DNA of 6,178 nt from Actinomycetes bacterium (GTDB lineage: Bacteria; Actinomycetota; Acidimicrobiia; Acidimicrobiales; RAAP-2), in the NCBI GenBank assembly GCA_021800645.1, contig JAJYYT010000133.1:1-6178 (forward strand), read 5' to 3'. Numbering within the stretch: the first letter of the stretch is position 1; each line of letters starts with the position of its first letter. A program made the translations under genes and the position numbers. Shown piece after piece: positions 5,401-6,178 of the stretch. Under the pieces are notes generated by a model. It searched no databases. It was not told the DNA's origin and saw only the letters and a list, made by a program, of their open reading frames with translations.

Positions 5401-5503
5401 GTGTCCGGCCGCGGGGAGATCTGGTGGCCGCGCGCGGGGACTTTTGGTGTCCGTCCGCGGGGAGATTCGGTGGCCGTCTATGGGGCGTTTCGCGTGTCCG
5501 CCG
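5401..5503. repeat. Imperfect 46-47 bp tandem repeat (about 2.2 units)
   Basis: Units begin GTGTCCG at 5401, 5447 and 5494. The first 30 bp of units 1 and 2 differ at only three positions and share CCGCGGGGAGAT and GGTGGCCG. The remaining 16-17 bp are more diverged but keep a GGGG...TTT pattern. The third unit fades after about 10 bp. The repeats lie between the IS21-like remnant and the tnpB remnant. No credible gene covers this stretch. Confidence 0.75.
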
Positions 5504-5526
5504 TCAGGGCAGGAGGAGCGAACTGA

Positions 5527-5826
5527 CTAGCCCGTTTCCGCAAACGCCTCGACGGCAAGGCCGCTCGGGCCACCTCTCCGGTGGCTCTCGTGGCAGTCAA
5601 CCCTGCGTACACGAGCCAGCGTTGCTCGGAGTGCGGGCACACGGCAAAGGAGAACCGCGAGAGCCAAACGGCGTTCTGTTGCCGGTCCTGCGGCTACTCC
5701 GCCAATGCCGACGTGAACGCGGCTACCGACATCCTCGCCGCAGGACTTGCGGTCACAGGACGTGGAGGGACACCGGAAGTTGTCGGCCCGGTGAAGCGTC
5801 AACCACCCTGCCCGGTGGCGGCGTGA
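5527..5826 (+). pseudogene. tnpB: tnpB 3' remnant (IS200/IS605 OrfB, RNA-guided nuclease C-terminus)
   Basis: About 99 C-terminal codons of TnpB survive. The frame starts after a TGA at 5524-5526 and reads FRKRLDGKAARA, then LVAVNPAYTSQRCSECGH, the conserved stretch leading into the zinc ribbon. Its cysteines are encoded at 5623, 5632, 5680 and 5689 (CSEC and CRSC). The following ANADVNAATDIL holds the RuvC-III Asp, at 5710-5712. Everything N-terminal, including the RuvC-I Asp and RuvC-II Glu and the RNA-binding wedge domains, is missing, so it cannot be a working nuclease. No start with a ribosome site is evident; GTG 5581 is a possible internal start. The C-terminal codons overlap the predicted omega-RNA, and the stop TGA (5824-5826) falls in its tetraloop. 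The transposase tnpA and the left end are not in the window. Confidence 0.88.
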
Positions 5827-5877
5827 GCCGCCTCACCGGGCCGGGAAGCCCCGTCCGTAAGGGCGCGGAGGGGGTCA
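5783..5877 (+). ncRNA. Putative omega-RNA (reRNA) scaffold and right end of the IS605-type element
   Basis: The tnpB 3' end and flank fold into a layered structure typical of TnpB guide RNAs. A 12-bp outer stem pairs TCGGCCCGGTGA (5783-5794) with TCACCGGGCCGG (5833-5844), with one terminal wobble. Directly stacked inside is GGCGGC-GTGA-GCCGCC (5817-5832), with a GNRA tetraloop containing the tnpB stop codon. The 22-nt 5' internal loop contains CCCGGT (5811-5816), which can compete with 5787-5792 for the same partner. A second hairpin follows at 5849-5868 with a GTAA tetraloop and one C-C mismatch. The sequence then runs GAGGGGGTCAC, resembling known element right ends. By analogy, the guide would begin near 5878. 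The 5' end of the RNA is unknown and could lie further inside tnpB. Confidence 0.7.
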
Positions 5878-6048
5878 CCCACCGCCGGTGGTATGTGCAA
5901 ATCGCCAGGCCGAAGATGCGCGCGGATCGGGGTGCCCGGCAAGGGTTGGGATCGCCTCTGGCGTCGGCCGGCGCGCGGGCGCAACCAATCCCGGTTGCTG
6001 CAGCGAGCGTCGGGCTGTAGGAGGCAGAAGCCAGCTCAGGCGAGCTTC
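5878..6048. other. Intergenic region: candidate guide position and two small inverted repeats
   Basis: No gene was recognised here. If the right end of the IS605-type element is at about 5877, the first ~16-20 bases are its natural guide. That segment includes a small inverted repeat, CCACC-GCC-GGTGG (5879-5891). Another stem, GCAACC (5981-5986) with GGTTGC (5993-5998), closes a 6-nt loop. The rest has no recognisable motif. Open frames crossing it lack ribosome sites and family features. Confidence 0.45.
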
Positions 6049-6065
6049 GTGCTACACTGTGCTAC
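6049..6065 (+). promoter_or_regulatory. Extended -10 promoter and direct-repeat operator of the antitoxin gene
   Basis: TGC followed by TACACT (6053-6058) forms an extended -10 element. Transcription would be expected to start about 7 nt downstream, that is, at or next to the GTG at 6066, giving a leaderless mRNA, which is common in actinobacteria. No good -35 is visible. GTGCTAC occurs at 6049-6055 and again at 6059-6065, one helical turn apart and overlapping the -10. This is a plausible site for autorepression by the antitoxin. Confidence 0.55.
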
Positions 6066-6178
6066 GTGAGGAGCATCACCCATCGGGAGATGCGGAACCA
6101 GAGCGGCGAGATCCTGCGTCTCGTGGCTGGCGGGGAGACCGTCCAGGTGACGAATCACGGTGAGGTTGCGGCCGTGAT
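6066..6178 (+). CDS. Phd/YefM-family type II antitoxin (partial, runs off the window)
   Basis: The first 37 codons from GTG 6066 read VRSITHREMRNQSGEILRLV, then AGGETVQVTNHGEVAAV. This matches the N-terminal DNA-binding part of prevent-host-death/YefM antitoxins (pattern S-x-R-E-x-R-N-x-S-G-x-I-L-R-x-V-x-x-G-E-x-V-x-V-T-N-x-G-x-x-x-A). The family neutralises a partner toxin through its C-terminal tail and represses its own promoter through the N-terminal domain. The tail and the expected downstream toxin (often VapC/PIN, Doc or RelE type) lie outside the window. GTG is preferred because family homology begins with the next few residues and the -10 sits 7 nt upstream. There is no Shine-Dalgarno, in keeping with leaderless translation. 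Confidence 0.88.
   Translation, partial: MRSITHREMRNQSGEILRLVAGGETVQVTNHGEVAAV

Noticed and set aside
5200..5530. Plus-strand open frames across 5200-5530
   Set aside because: They lie antisense to the istB-like tail and across the 46-47 bp repeats, with no homology and no ribosome site.
5527..5826. Functional compact TnpB or a new small RNA-guided nuclease
   Set aside because: Only one of the three RuvC acidic residues and the zinc ribbon remain, which is too little for a nuclease.
5888..6163. Open frame downstream of the omega-RNA region overlapping the antitoxin start
   Set aside because: It runs out of frame with the well-supported antitoxin, with no ribosome site and no family features.

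Overview
The window is very GC-rich and is most likely chromosomal DNA of a high-GC actinobacterium. Supporting signs are GTG starts, codons ending almost always in G or C, a Rip3-like site-2 protease carrying CBS domains, and an antitoxin promoter that looks leaderless. I cannot fix the class; an acidimicrobial or other deep actinobacterial lineage is only a guess. The left two thirds hold ordinary chromosomal genes. The right third is a graveyard of mobile elements.

Layout. Positions 1-196 are a 28-bp tandem repeat array, followed by a 5' leader. Next comes a plus-strand PLP enzyme of the cysteine-desulfurase-like VC1184 family (361-1545) that lacks the catalytic cysteine. It faces, across a hairpin-bearing 54-bp gap, a minus-strand pair. 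The pair is a membrane-anchored IPT/TIG-domain protein (3535 down to 2798) followed by an intramembrane metalloprotease with two CBS domains (2718 down to 1600). A patatin-like lipid acyl hydrolase (3660-4562) is divergent from this pair. Its stop codon lies at the first unit of a 14-bp satellite (4561-4672).

After the satellite, the start of a drug-efflux type MFS transporter (from 4725) is frameshifted near 4899 and broken at about 4984. There it runs into the repeated end of an apparent IS21-family element, whose istB C-terminus is read on the minus strand (5300-5106). A stretch of imperfect 46-47 bp repeats and a perfect inverted repeat follows (5383-5500). Then comes the last ~100 codons of an IS200/IS605-type tnpB (5527-5826). 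Its 3' end and downstream flank can fold into a complete-looking omega-RNA (reRNA) scaffold (5783-5877). The window closes with the start of a Phd/YefM-family antitoxin (6066 onward) behind an extended -10 promoter.

How the parts relate. The protease and IPT protein probably form one transcription unit, in which the single-pass IPT protein could be a partner or substrate of the protease; this is inference. The most interesting part is the right side. TnpB has lost its RuvC-I and RuvC-II regions and cannot be an active nuclease, yet the guide-RNA scaffold looks structurally intact and would carry adjacent chromosomal sequence as its guide. Several unrelated short tandem repeats (28, 14, 24, 21, 46-47 and 12 bp) within 6 kb suggest a genome prone to GC-rich repeat expansion. 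I found no convincing complete new defence or biosynthetic system.
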